The notes: generated from the letters alone by a model not told the origin. A DNA stretch of 64,000 nt from Marthasterias glacialis (GCA_911728455.2 OU452231.1:6044963-6108962), one strand, 5' to 3'; positions 36,826 through 49,590 are shown, counted from the first letter of the stretch. Numbers and translations: made by a program.

Positions 36826-37090
36826 GTCACAGCCGCGAGTTTTGGGCGGCCTTCACTGCAAACATTATAACAAGTTATCATGTGATAAAATAATGCTATC
36901 AAATTAATATCCATAATACTGGCAAATCAATTTTGCTATAACCCAGAACAAAAAGAACACATATCCTTCAGAAAAAGGGGTTTAAATGTCAGTTTACTAC
37001 AAAGGGCAAACTTTTGCCAACTCAGTGAAACATTTTGTGATACTCAAGACCACCCATAAGAATTCATGGTCTAATGTTTGTAAACAAAAG
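36826..37090 (-). repeat. Interspersed repeat, inverted copy of 14150-14470
   Basis: GTCACAGCCGCGAGTTTTG, GGGCGGCCTTCACTG and TTTGTGATACTCAAGACCAC match the complement of the ENTPD-intron copy. Confidence 0.6.
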
Positions 37091-37289
37091 ACCAGCTTGA
37101 AGGGTATTATTAAGAGGTGAACTTTGGGTCCATGGCACAGCCCCTCTGTGTCGGATGCAACACACAGTTCGCAACCTCGTTCAAACCGTACTCAGGCTTC
37201 GCATTTATGATCGACTCTAAGAAAAGTTGAAGTGCATTGTGAATTAATCATTTCTAGCAAGTATTTCCGAGTGTTCGAAGTTGCATGTG

Positions 37290-37650
37290 GTGTTGATTCT
37301 GAAACCACGACTTTGGCTTGGGCTCAGGCTGCGGCTGAGTGTCGTAGCCAAACATTTTTTTGCAGGGAGGCAAGAGGGGCACATTATTTGTAGAGGGGGC
37401 AATTTCAGTTGAGGTCATAAGTCTTAAATTGTCTGATTATAGCAAATTTCTGACAGGGGTGCAAGCAGAGGGGCAAGATGTTCCACAGTGTGGGAGGGAG
37501 GTGGGGCTTTTGACCCGTCCACTTGGCTACGCCACTGTTAGGCTTCGTCCGCATGTCTGAAGCCCCGTACAGAAAGCACACGTTTTTAAAATTACGGGCC
37601 TAAGCTTGAGCCCATGAGCACAAACCATACTTTTGTAAAGGGTCCTATAT
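37290..37650. mobile_element. GGCTTGGGCT-family hairpin split by another MITE
   Basis: The outer parts (GAAACCACGACTTTGGCTTG at the left; GCCTAAGCTTGAGCCCATGA at the right) belong to the hairpin family. The insert at about 37337-37537 begins GTCGTAGCCA and ends TTGGCTACGCCACTG, and matches 41139-41344 through GATTATAGCAAATTTC and GGGGCAAGATGTTCCACAG. The hairpin is therefore the older of the two. Confidence 0.7.
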
Positions 37651-39093
37651 TGTATTTAAAAAAAGATAAACTTGTCAACAAGCTTCAATCAATGAAGTAA
37701 TAAATCGTTCGAAGATTAGAGCGCGGCGTTTTAGCGTCCCACGCCACAGCTCTAGAAAAGTAAAACGGTCACAGCCTCGTCTTTGAACCTTTTGGTTCTA
37801 TATTGGCAAGGTTTGTGTAAAGCTAAACTACCAACCCAGCAAGGCATATTGTGTGGTCCAATGATAACAGGCGTCCAATATTTGTTTGATATAACTCACA
37901 CATAGATTCATGTCATTTGGTATTTTTCATATAGGACTAATTCATAACTTATTTCAACAATAAGGACAATAGTACAAGTTTGTACAAAAAAAAAACCTAA
38001 ATTAGCTGGTTTGAAGAATGAGTAAAATATTTTTCAAATGCGTCTTTCGTGCTCGCGTTGGTGTTGCTCTTTGAACGAAAAGGGACAAAGAAATACATCT
38101 CCCAAATATACAAAATCAAATTGATTTCAGGGGAACCCTTAATAGTGATTTTTTTCGATGTGGGAGCCGCGGGATTTTAAAATATTTTCGAATTTATTTT
38201 CGCGCCACGTGCGTAAAGAAATTCCGTTGAGGGCGCCATACCTGCACCATAAAAAAACAACCTAATCTTCTTTTGGGCCAACTTCGGAATTCAGTGTCAT
38301 TTTATTCTTCAGCGCTCGTGGACGTGACAGATCCCGCAAGTTAGCTCTGCTGAGTTGGAAAACAAGAATGCTGCCATAGCTGATCGGATAAAAAGGGGCT
38401 TACACATGATACCAGGTTAGTTTCAACCTCATTTACGAGCCTGGCGTATTTTGATTTTTTTCCCCCACACTCCCCGTCAGCGGTCAGTGTCATGCACAGT
38501 CCAGTTGCGATAGATCGTACCCCTCGTTCCTCCTTCCTTCATGCCATTGAATTATAAACCTTTACGATCCAGGCCCTCTTTGAATCGCTTGCATTACAAC
38601 GATCAAATGAATACATTGAAATTGGTAAAACATAAAACAATATACAAATTGGTGTTTCTGGGAGGTTGTTTAATAATAGCAATGAAAATAACTCAAGCCT
38701 GTATATTTGACACTTTACAGGCTTTAGTTTTAATTCATAACTTGTGATGATTTAAGTAGGACTATATTTAAATGAAACAAATAATTATTAAGTACATTTT
38801 CTCAGTCTAAGCTTAAAAGCAAAAATGCTTTATTGTAGTTCAAAATTTGAAAATGCAGAAGTGAATATCTTGACACTTGAATTGAGACTTGACCCAAGGG
38901 ACTTGACCTTTGGAACCTGAGACTTAATTGTGACTTGACTACAAAAGAATGAGTGACAACTGCGCATGTGTTTTATTTTACTCTGACTTTACATCATGAA
39001 AATGTACTCAACTACAACCCTTTCATTGCATATACCCAAGCACTGAAGCTTAACCCCACTTGGCTGTAATTGCTGATTAAAAACACGTGTACC

Positions 39094-42000
39094 ATGGCTG
39101 AGGACTCCCATTGGTGGTCCAACTCTGACATCATCTCTGACATCTACACCAACATGAAACAAAAGGAGGAGAGGCTGATTGTCTTCGTCGGCCAGTCTCC
39201 GCAGCAGCATCTCCGCCGTTACCTGGTAGACTGGATGGCCATACTCTGCGAGAAGTTTGAGATAGATCGTCACGTCCTTCATCTTGGGGTGTACATGCTG
39301 GATAGGTTTATGGATCGCTATGCCATAGTTCAAGAGTCACAGCTCCATCTTCTTGCGTTTACATGTCTCCAGATTGCCAGTATGTACTTCTCTCAGAGAT
39401 TCTCATTTTGGAAGTTTTTCCGGGCATAGTAATGAAGAAAACAAATTTGTAAAAAAAAAAATTGTTCTGTAAACTTTGGAATAAAAACAACTGATAGTAA
39501 ATTAAAGTCAAAACTTTTTAGAGAAAGGGTTTTAAACGAATGCTTCACTCGCCTTGGTTCGCTTACCAGGGCCCAACTTCACAGATCTGCTTAAGCAGAA
39601 AATATTGCTTAAAAATGTCTTGCTGAGCTAGAATGAGCGGGATACAAGCAAACAACATGGCATATGTGATATGGTATTTTGGCTGGTAAGCTTATTCTGG
39701 TAAGCATAGTTTTGTTGTGGGGCAGCTACTTTTTGAGCTTAAGCAGCTCTATGAAATTGGACCCATGATTAGTCTTTGAAGGAAGGACACAACTAGTGAA
39801 AGTCATGAAAGTCCAACAGATTCTTTATTTTTATGCCATACAACCAAGCCAATAGGCCGTATTTATCACAGCAAGAGGGCGTAATACTAATTCCATTTTG
39901 AAAGTGCAAAAATAATTGAAAACATTAAAAGTACAAATTTGCCAGGCGAATATCTGACACTGATTACAGTGTAAAAACTGTCAATAAAAAAAACCTAAAA
40001 GTTGTGTATTAACTGCTTTATTAGAAGTCTAATTGCATCTGGTTTACCACACGTTTTCTATGGTTTGACCCCCAATCTACCCCAAAGGGTGCCCTCTTGC
40101 AGTAAAAAAAATAAGGGCCATAATAGTGGGTCACTTGACCAGTATATAATTGTGTTTAAACCCGCAGCGAAGTTTGAAGAGCGGGAAGAGAAAGTAGCCA
40201 AGCTGTGCAACTACCACTCCCAGTCCACAACGACAAGCGCAAACAAGGAGGACTACCTCCAGATGGAACTGCTGCTCCTTCAGTTCTTTGACTGGAATGT
40301 CGCCGCGCCCACCGCCGCCCACTTTCTTGGTTACTTCCTCACAGAGGCTTCAGGGAACGGTGAGACGAAATATGATGACAGCAGGAACAGTGAGTTCTCC
40401 AACATCTACATACAGAAATACACCAATTATTTCCTAGAAATTAGTCTTCAAGGTAGGTTTTAAACAGAACTCACAATTTTATACAGTGGTTTTAATTATC
40501 TACATTTTATTGATGTTCAGTTCAGTTCAGTTCAGTTCATTTATTTTTCCACGGCATCAAAGCAGTAATTAAACAATTACAATCAAAGAAAATCATATAA
40601 AAAATACAATATTGCTGGAATAAATAGAAAACAAATGCGATACTGCGGAGGGATCCATTTGTGAAGCAGATGGTCCCTCGAAAACATGTATGCGCATTGA
40701 GACTGGGATAAAATAATATTGAAAGAACCATAAAGGTCCGTGGCCGACACGGCCGAGCCACCAATGAACAAAATCTTTCTACTGTACTATTGATAATTTT
40801 CTTTTCTCTAAGATTTTAGATGTGTCATTTGTATGTGTTTATTGTTGTTTTTAATTGTTGTGCGCCCAGGAGCATATTTCATGAAAAGATGCAATACATA
40901 TATATTCAGTATTATTAATTATCATTATTATTATTAATGTAAAAGAGTGAATATTTCACCCTCTCACCCCAATGATGTGAGTTTGGCTCTTTGAGAGTGA
41001 AACTCACTGTGCATCACCCTTTTGTGAGTGAAGTCGGAGTGAACTTCACTATTGTTCACGAAGATTAAAATGATTTGTCCAGCATATGGGTCTTCGCAAG
41101 AGTGGTATGGCGGACCCATCAACATAGCATCTTGTAAGCAATGGCGTAGCCAGCATCTTTTTTGCAGGGGGGGGGGGCAAAGGGTGGGCACAGGTATTTG
41201 TAGATGGGGCAATTTCAATTAAAATTGCCTGATTATAGCAAATTTCACAGTGTCCAGTGACTGACAGGGGGGCAAGCAGGGGGCAAGATGTTCCACAGGG
41301 GGGCAGCTCCCCTCCTTTGCCCCCACCCCTTGGCTACGCCACTGCTTGTACGGTTTTACAAGGTGAAGTCTGCAGCCACTCAAACCCCATCTCATAAATG
41401 TACAGGGTTCTTTTCTGTACATCACACACAACACATGGGACCTACAGCTTTATGTACCATCTGAAGGATGGAAAGACGAAATATTTTTGGTTTAAGACGT
41501 GTCTTGCTCAAAGACACAAATGCCATGACAAGGACCTGAACCAACACTCTGAAAACCAGAGCTTGAGTTCGGTGCGTTAGACTGCTCCGACATTTTAAAT
41601 TTATTTTTGATACATTTGTGTACAATTGTGATTGGTTATGATATGATTAAATTAATCCTTATTATCCCAAATTAATTAAAAACTTGCAAAATGAAGAACT
41701 GGATGCTCAGAGAAATGGTATTCATTGGTGATGATTGAAAAAATTATCACAAATTTTGATAACAGGTATCAAAACCTTGATACCGGTATCAATTGTTTCA
41801 AGAAATATTTGTGTCTAAAAAGACTGTGGGAGAGAATTTTTCCCCCAAACATCCAGTTCTTCATTTTGCTAATATAGACATAAGCACATCTAAGGAATTT
41901 TTCAAGGGGACTCTGTGGATCATTTCTGGGCTTTTCCAATCCAAACTTTTTGAACAAGGGGCGTTAAGACAGAAGGGAGGGGAGGGGTTGTTGATGTTAT

Positions 42001-44361
42001 TGCATCTAGCAAGGCGTAGCTAGTCAATGGAGGGAATTCTACATTTGTGAGACTATTGTTTCTTCATCAACAGACCATGCCTTCTCCTTCTGCAAGCCAT
42101 CACTGGTTGCTGCTGCCTGTATAGCATCATCAAGGGTGTGTCTTCAATTCTCACCAACTTGGACCGCTGCCCTAACCAAGATCACACAGTTCAAGTGGGA
42201 GAATGTAGCGCCGTACATTGAACTCATGTTGAGGTGATGCCAATCCCTTCCATTATTATCAGTAACAACATCACAAAATATCATCCTTAACGTTATATCA
42301 AACTCAATCTTGTTTCATCTTGAATCTTCAATCATCACTAATCTTGTAACGTCCTCAATGTTGATCTCCATTTATCTTGTTCCATCATCAATCTTGTATG
42401 GTCCTCACACCGTTCTCAGTTTTGTGTTACCCTCAATCATCTGTCATTGTCATTGTTGTATCATCCTCAAATTTATGCCACCCTCTGTATCATCCTCAAC
42501 CTTATACCACCCTCTGTATCATCCTCGATCTTATGCCACCCTCTGTATCATCCTTAATCTTATACCACCCTCTGTATCACCCTTAATCTTATACCACCCT
42601 CTGTATCATCCTCAATCTTATGCTACCCTCTGTATCATCCTCAATCTTATGCTACCCTCTGTATCGTGTCTCAATCTTATATCTATCATCTTATATCTTA
42701 TAATATCATCCTCAATCTTATACCACCCTCTGTATCAACCTTAATCTTATACCACCCTCTGTATCATCCTTAATCTTATACCACCTTCTGTATCATCCTC
42801 AATCTTATACCACCCTCTGTATCATCCTCAATTTTATACCACCCTCTGTGTCACCCTTAATCTTATGCCACCCTCTATATCATCCTCAATCTGATACCAC
42901 CCTCTGTATCGTGTCTCAATCTTATATCTATCATCTTATATCTTATATCATCCTCAATCTTATACCACCCTCTGTATCATCCTCAATCTTATACCACCCT
43001 CTGTATCATCCTCAATCTTATACCACCCTCTGTATCATCCTTAATCTTATACCACCCTCTGTATCATCCTTAATCTTATACCACCCTCTGTATCATCCTC
43101 AATTTTATACCACCCTCTGTATCACCCTTAATCTTATGCCACCCTCTATATCATCCTCAATCTGATACCACCCTCTGTATTGTGTCTCAATCTTATATCT
43201 ATCATCTTATATCTTATATCATCCTCAATCTTATACCACCCTCTGTATCATCCTCAATCTTATACCACCCTCTGTATCATCCTCAATCTTATACCACCCT
43301 CTGTATCATCCTCAATCTTATACCACCCTCTGTATCATCCTTAATCTTATACCACCCTCTGTATCATCCTTAATCTTATACCACCCTCTGTATCATCCTC
43401 AATCTTATACCACCCTCTGTATCACCCTTAATCTTATGCCACCCTCTGTATCATCCTCAATCTGATACCACCCTCTGTATCGTGTCTCAATCTTATATCT
43501 ATCATCTTATATCTTATATCATCCTCAATCTTATGCCACCCTCTGTATCATCCTTAATCTTATACCACCCTCTGTATCATCCTCAATTTTATACCACCCT
43601 CTGTATCACCCTTAATCTTATGCCACCCTCTGTATCATCCTCAATCTGATACCACCCTCTGTATCACCCTTAATCTTATGCCACCCTCTGTATCATCCTC
43701 AATCTGATACCACCCTCTGTATCGTGTCTCAATCTTATATCTATCATCTTATATCTTATATCATCCTCAATCTTATACCACCCTCTGTATCATCCTTAAT
43801 CTTATACCACCCTCTGTATCATCCTTAATCTTATACCACCCTCTGTATCATCCTCAATTTTATACCACCCTCTGTATCATCCTCAATCTTATGCTACCCT
43901 CTGTATCATCCTCAATCTTATGCTACCCTCTGTATCATCCTCAATCTTATGCTACCCTCTGTATCGTGTCTCAATCTTATATCTATCATCTTATATCTTA
44001 TATCATCCTCAATCTTATACCACCCTCTGTATCATCCTCAATCTTATACCGCCCTCTGTATCATCCTCAATCTTATACCACCCTCTGTATCACCCTTAAT
44101 CTTATACCACCCTCTGTATCATCCTCAATCTTATACCACCCTCTGTATCATCCTCAATCTTATACCACCCTCTGTAACATCCTCAATCTTATACCACCCA
44201 CTGTATCATCTTCAGTCTTATATCGCCCTCCATAACATCCCAAATACTTATGATTTAATGCATCCATCTATTACAGAACTCATGATATAGACGTAAAAGC
44301 AGCCAAGTGTCCCTCGAGTAAAGAGAAGAGAAGCAGCACGTTTAACAACAGGAGTATATGA
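39094..44361 (+). CDS. CCNJ: Cyclin J, complete
   Basis: Cyclin J is a divergent CDK-binding cyclin, known in Drosophila from oogenesis. Four exons join in phase: 39094-39379, 40168-40452, 42074-42233 and 44277-44361 (TGA), giving 271 residues. The ATG has the context ACCATGG. Hallmarks are the N-terminal DSHWW, KGQSP-like VGQSPQQHLRRYLVDW, HLGVYMLDRFMDRY, the KFEE motif created across the first junction (IA-TKFEE), MELLLLQFFDWNVAAPTAAHF in exon 2 (read as two adjoining pieces), then YTNYFLEISLQ and DHAFSFCKPSLVAAACIASS in the second cyclin fold. The end, THDIDVKAA, matches the human HDNDVKEA region, but the ~100-residue tail of the 372-residue human protein is absent. A strong donor (GAAGTAAGTT) follows the stop, so a 3' UTR intron or alternative ending is possible. 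Confidence 0.95.
39567..39765. mobile_element. Fold-back MITE, GGGCCCAATTTCAT family, in CCNJ intron 1
   Basis: GGGCCCAACTTCACAGATCT and CTCTATGAAATTGGACCC are the ends. TGGTATTTTGGCTGGTAAGC and GCTTATTCTGGTAAGCA match the copy at 9673-9866. Confidence 0.8.
40512..40765 (-). repeat. Interspersed repeat with (AACTG)n-type tail
   Basis: TTCAGTTCAGTTCAGTTCAT at the left edge reads on the minus strand as a short tandem tail after ATGAACTGAA, as seen at the 3' end of many LINEs or SINEs. The body shows no coding match. It lies in CCNJ intron 2. Confidence 0.45.
40935..41115. mobile_element. Partial CACTCT-family MITE
   Basis: AATGTAAAAGAGTGAA starts one end, TTTGGCTCTTTGAGAGTGAA lies in the arm, and the copy stops in the central CAAGAGTGGTATGGCGGACC. 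This is one half of the palindrome seen complete at 22503-22882. Confidence 0.75.
41139..41344. mobile_element. hAT-like MITE with 8-bp target duplication
   Basis: The ends are CAATGGCGTAGCCA and TGGCTACGCCACTG. Flanks are CTTGTAAG (41131-41138) and CTTGTACG (41345-41352), a 7/8 match, consistent with the 8-bp duplications made by hAT transposases. The interior is G-rich and non-coding. A second copy splits the hairpin at 37290-37650. Confidence 0.75.
41395..41600 (-). mobile_element. tRNA-Ser/Leu-like SINE in CCNJ intron 2
   Basis: On the minus strand it has CAGAGTGTTGGTTCAGGTCC (B box), TGTGTCTTTGAGCAAGACAC, and a body matching CCGTAGGTCCCGTGTGTTGT at 5345 with changes. Confidence 0.7.
42280..44240 (+). 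repeat. 29-bp minisatellite, about 2 kb, in CCNJ intron 3
   Basis: The unit is TATCATCCTCAATCTTATAC plus CACCCTCTG. The first ~180 bp are degenerate and the core from about 42460 is regular, with roughly 60 units in all. A longer variant block starting GTGTCTCAATCTTATATCTA recurs at 42666, 42911, 43182, 43482, 43724 and 43966, so there is a higher-order period of about 242-300 bp. Because 29 is not a multiple of 3, long open frames of SSILYHPLYHPQSY type appear in several frames and are artefacts. Confidence 0.97.
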
Positions 44362-46034
44362 TCATGCACAGAGGAAGTAAGTTTTCTTTAATGTCTCAAA
44401 TAACTGATGCAATTTAGAAAGGAGTCTTGATTTGGCTTCAAGAAAAAGTGCAGGGATTATGTAATGTTAGCAGAACTGCTTCGGAATCTTTTTTACTTTT
44501 CCTCATTAATATTATAAACATTGCAGAACCAACCAGTGAAAATTGCAACACCATTATCCAGTAATTATCTCGTTCACTAAACCTCTTCGTTTTTGTTCCC
44601 ACATTGTTGGTTTTAGGATGTGTTTAGAGAGACGAGTGTGCGCTTCAAAAAGTTATAGTGAAACATTCCTTAAATACGAGAAATTAATTGATAAACGAAA
44701 TATGGAGTGACAATTGAAGAAACAAAGCAAAGAAAAAATAAGTTGTTCACTTAAAATTGATCAGACACTGAAAGCAGCTTATCCTGAATATTTGGTTTAT
44801 ATATTTGTTTGGATAATAGTTCGTTTTCATATTAACAGGACAAGCTACCTTTTAGTTTTGACACCCTATAATATTCAGTTAAATGAAACAAAAATTTCTC
44901 TGCATGTTTGTAACGTTTGGAAAACAGCTAAGCATATTGTCTTCCAAAGTTAGAAGGAATAATTAAGCCATAAATTGTGCCATTTTTTAATATGCCAAAG
45001 AAGGCCAAGAAGAAAGAAAAATAGAGCAGAAAAAAAAATAAGAAGAAGAAAAACTTCACAATCTTTCAAACAATTAAAGCTGACGAAGGCCGCCCAAAGT
45101 GGGGCGACTCGTTTTATTTAATTTCAGAGCAAGGCAACTGTTCACAAAGTGATTTAACAAAGTGCAATTAGAATAGTTTATCAATTCATTTCGAACGATT
45201 TTAAACAAAGAAGATTTATATAGAAAGACTTAATCAGACAAAAATATTACGGGTAGAGTAAGTAATTAAGTATTGTTAATGTTATGCCAGAATTCGATAA
45301 ACATCTCTTTACACTTTGTTTGATAAAATAAAATTAGTGTGTTTAAAAAAAAACTTTAAAACTTGTGTGTTTGTATGATGAAAGAGATAGACTTTGAAGT
45401 TTGATCATCTTTCTTTGAAAAGAAAATTGTGTTAGAAAAACAAGCACATGTTTGAGTTCATTCACAAGAATCTAAGTAGAGAAAAATGGTTTAAAGTAAC
45501 AAGAAGTTAAGCCAGACGTTTGTTTTGTTCAGATTTTCTTTTGCAACAAAATGCAGTTGTCTTGCCGTTGAAAGTGGCAAGTAGTAGTCATAAATCTTTG
45601 AATTATGTGTATATCAGTACTGAAATGTGACTATAAAATAGTCGGTGTGCGAGGTTATAATAGATTTAAGAAGTGTGTGATAAACTTGTGACGTTAATTT
45701 GCATTTCAGAGTTGAGAGATGACCAGCTCCCAAAAAACTGCGAGCAAAGTTTGTTTTTTAAACTCGAGATCAGCAGATAAAAAAAGAAATCCCAGTGACA
45801 CCAATCTAATACACTGGGATATAACTGAAATATGAACCTTGAAAAAAGCTTAATACTTGTGTTAAAGGCAAGTCTAGGGGCAAGTCAAGATGCAAGCCAG
45901 GTTAACTTCAAGTAAGGCTTGGAAGACATTGAAAAAAGAAAATGAAGTTTATTGTAAATAAAGTTTTTATCCACAAAGGTGTTATTAATTTTCTAGGAAT
46001 GTTGTGGAAGTTTAAATGTTGGTTCTTGTATCAC

Positions 46035-46545
46035 CTGGACCCAATTTCATGGCACTGCTTCCCACTGAATTGTGTGCTCGCAGCACCCTGTAAAGTGTGT
46101 AATTCTATGGACCTTGAAGGCAAGGGATACCTTATGAATTTGAAACTGGACATTTGTTTCAATCCTATGTAACTGTAGATGTATACCGTAAAACATACCA
46201 GTGAAAATTTTGTTTCAAAAGATGGTCGCATATCTGAGATATCGGCGAAAATCTGGAGTGGTTATTTTCATGCAGAAGGATCCGGAAATGTTGAAACTGC
46301 ATGTTTTTCATTACGTTAGATTCATGCATGAATCGTTTCTCAGGTTCAACTTTTCGAGCAGAATATTGTCTCTTTCTCTAAAACCACATTACTTCAAAGG
46401 GAATCGTTTCTCACAGTGTTTTATACTATCACTAGCTCTCCAGTGCTTCCTACAAAGTAAGCTTTTATGGTCATTCATTTGTGGAGTAATTACCAAAGGT
46501 ATACCCTTTTGTTGTAATCAGCTCCATGAAATTGGGTCCCGAATG
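46035..46545. mobile_element. Long fold-back repeat with ATTTCATGG ends
   Basis: GACCCAATTTCATGGCACTG at the left and CAGCTCCATGAAATTGGGTC at the right are inverted. The ~470 bp interior is not visibly repeated and shows no convincing protein. Confidence 0.5.
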
Positions 46546-47284
46546 AAATCTCAATTTCCTTGGTGTTGGCATTTAAGGTGAATTTCTTTTCCCCTGTTGC
46601 TGGCTCAAAGGTCTTTGCATTTAGCATGAGGAATAGACTAACATTTAGTCGGTAAAGAAGAATTACACCAAACAAATGTATTAAAACTATTAGTCTTGCA
46701 AATATGCAACATTGTTTTTTGTACATATATTTAATGGAAAAAACAACCCAGTTTTATAAAAAAAAAAGTCAAGGAAAAATGGGAAAAAAATGTTTTATAA
46801 ACAATGAACTTCAGAGAAAAATCAATGCTAAAAAAAGTACAAATTTTTAATGAAATGCAACAAGATGGATAAAACGAAGAGAAGTTGTATAATTGAGTTG
46901 AAAACTATTAAAAAGATAAAAGCAAAAAAATATGACGATAATTACTTAAATTGTTCCAATAAGTGTGATAAAGCAAGTGAAATTAAATAGATTCTTTTTT
47001 TCATTTGTTAATTAAGTGATAAAGAATAAAAGAAAATAGTGAACACAGACTGCATTGTGCTCCAACTCATTTTTGTTGTTACGGTTTGAACAAAGCAGTG
47101 AGTAAATGCTAAAAGTACTAAATTAGGGGACGTGAGTTTTTACAAGGAGTAGTGACAAACAAAAATTGTAAGTGTAAAATCAGTGCCCATGACCCAAAAA
47201 TTCCCTAAACAAGAATCATTGTTACCAAGGTAAAATAAACAGTTTCCCTGGCAACAGTAGACCCTCTTCTAGTTGGCCTTTACA

Positions 47285-47420
47285 GATCTGACAATAGACC
47301 TTATGTGTATGACGTCAATATGACACCCTCGCGCTGAGGTCAAAACAGCTACAACGCATGCATGCTGTGTTTGACCTAAAAAATGGCGGCGAATGGGAAA
47401 AGGTCTACACATGTAGATAG
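47285..47420. mobile_element. MITE-like repeat with TGACGTCA near its end
   Basis: ACAATAGACCTTATGTGTAT runs into TGACGTCA (47310-47317), then ACCCTCGCGCTGAGGTCAAA. The left end matches TAGACCTTATGCATTGACGT of the element at 6120-6291. Confidence 0.6.
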
Positions 47421-47551
47421 ACTTGACTTCTGTGTCACAGAAAAGTTGTGCGAGTAGAAGGTTTCTGATTATGAGTGGCAAGTGTAGGGATATTGACAAC
47501 CCCACCCATACTTTGATGCACAGCAGGTGTAATTGGAGATTTTATAACGCC

Positions 47552-47790
47552 AGGGGACAATTTCATAGAGCTGGATAAAAAGAAAGCAAATTTTTCTGCT
47601 TACCTTAGCAGAAAAACTTGTTTACGCATGCGTATATTTCACAGGTTTGCAAGAAAAAAGTGCGACCAGCTTGTGCGTTCACCATGGATAAATTTGCATT
47701 GTTACGCCATTCATTTGCTTATTGTAAGCAACAGAAGCTTAGGGTGAACAAACAAATTAGCATTTAAGTAGCTCTATGAAATTGTGCCCA
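47552..47790. mobile_element. Fold-back MITE, AATTTCATAGAGCTG family
   Basis: GGGACAATTTCATAGAGCTG at the left and TAGCTCTATGAAATTGTGCC at the right. The arms contain TTCTGCTTACCTTAGCAGAA. Confidence 0.7.
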
Positions 47791-49407
47791 GAAATTACTC
47801 CCTCATTTTATTTCCCAAAATGGAAATGGAAGGAAACAACCAGTTCATAATACAACAATATCCTTTATTTGTCATGAATCTAATATAATTTGATTCTAGT
47901 TAAAACTAACGTAAATTTAATGAAGGTGGATTGCTATAATATAACTTAATAAAGTTGACAAATCTGCTTTTAAAATGATCCTCAAAGCAACAACAAAAAA
48001 AGTAAAATGAAAGTAATGATTCTTCATTTTATGAATAGTAAATAAATCAAATCCAATTCTATACTTTTTAACAATCATACATTAAATATACATTTATGAA
48101 AATTTCATCAAAATAAGTTTTTGAAAAATGGACACCCTTTTTGTGCACATTCAGAAATTCTTAAAGTTAGAGTTTTATTTGTTTTGGTTTTTTGAGGGGG
48201 GGGGATTTTCTTTATAACAGATGGGACGGAAACTATTACTAGTATCAATTTAATAAAATTCAAAAACAAATGCATTTGTTTTCCAAACGTTACCAATAAT
48301 GTTTAACTCCTTCATTGCATTGCATCAAATTGAACTCTTAAAATACAACAGCAGAAAGTTATAATGGACTTGTATTTAAAATAGCAGTGAAACAAATACA
48401 AGAGAATTTGTCTTACTTGTGTGATAAATTATCAGAGTTAATGCAATATTAAAGTTCTTTTTCGAGGTACATAACAACTGAGTCAGCAGAGCTTTAGATT
48501 TTTAATAAAGTCTGGTACAACAACTTGATTGATTACAAGTGAACACTTAAATTGTAAACCCCAGACTAAAAACAGTGTTGCTTCGTCACATGGTTCGGGG
48601 CAAACTTTTTTGTATAGCATTGTATGGGCAAAGCCTGGTACCATCATGCCAAACACATTCATTCCGAATCGTGTATGGTTGTTCGTTTTCTCTTACTTAA
48701 GATATGCAAAAAGCTTGCAGTGAACCATGTTATATAGCAACTGTATCTACTCTGAGGAGTTCAAATTTGAGTGGCCACTTGTGACAAAGCAAGTCATTGT
48801 ACCGGACATTATTCAAATCTGTAAACTCGCAAATGGCTTATTCAATAGACCATTGAACATAAAATTAAACATTTCAAATATTAAAAACAAAGTGCAGGAT
48901 TGAAAATTGTCGGGAACCAAATTACTTGTTTCAATCTCAAAGCTCACTTAATATAAAGTTCCCGCCAGTACCAACCTTCATGAAAAATATCTCAGTCACA
49001 AATACTGTTAACGATTCAACAAAATAGCATTTGATGCCCCATAAAATCACTTTTACTTATTTAGATTGCCGCCATTGAAGTAAGAGTGATATGACTGTGC
49101 ATAAAATACCTAACAAGCAAAAACCATTGTTCATTGTTTTTTTTCCTAAAACAAAACCATCCAATTTGATGGCATTTGCACAAATTGGTTGTATGGTGTG
49201 TTTACTGAAAACTAGAGGATGGGAACTAATGCACTCTTCCCCCCTCCCCCCCCCCCCCAAAAAAGTACTTTCCCTTACGGTTACCAGTTAAAGGTACATC
49301 AGCTTACTTTTTCATAAAACCATCCATTATTTTAATCGAATACTTTCATCTCATCAAACAATCAAAACATACGACCAAAACCTTACGACTTATTGGAAAC
49401 AACTGAC

Positions 49408-49590
49408 TAATGTATTGCAAGCCACATCAGTGGTGTATTGCAAGCCACATCCGTGGTGTATTGTATAGCCACATCCGTGGTGTATTGCAAGCCACATCAG
49501 TGGTGTATTGCAAGCCACATCAGTGGTGTATTGCATAGCCACATCCGTGGAGTATTGCATAGCCACATCCGTGGTGTATTGCATAGCATG
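49408..49590 (+). repeat. About 23-bp tandem repeat
   Basis: Eight units of GCCACATCAGTGGTGTATTG with CAA or CATA spacers. CAGTGGTG and CCGTGGTG variants alternate. ACATCAGTGGTGT is itself partly palindromic. Confidence 0.9.

Larger units (their letters stand above)
33860..39093. other. Divergent intergenic region between P450 and CCNJ
   Basis: It must hold both promoters, but no core promoter element is clear. Contents: MITEs at 34220-34428 and 34519-34657, a hairpin at 34985-35140, a LINE tail at 35594-36058, a TGACGTCA-bearing repeat at 36325-36490, a repeat at 36826-37090 and a nested MITE at 37290-37650. An ACCAGGTTAGT donor-like site at about 38410-38420 could end an untranslated first exon of CCNJ, but this is a guess. 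Confidence 0.5.

Noticed and set aside
38250-38420. Untranslated first exon of CCNJ ending at about 38415
   Set aside because: The donor-like ACCAGGTTAGT is suggestive, but without transcript data there is no way to support it, so it is only mentioned in the intergenic entry.
42310-44290. Repetitive protein of SSILYHPLYHPQSY type
   Set aside because: It is a translation of the 29-bp minisatellite. The same sequence appears in several frames, and the tract is an intron of CCNJ.
44714-44953. Small open frame after CCNJ
   Set aside because: AT-rich sequence with no similarity that I recognise and no splice phase linking it to CCNJ.
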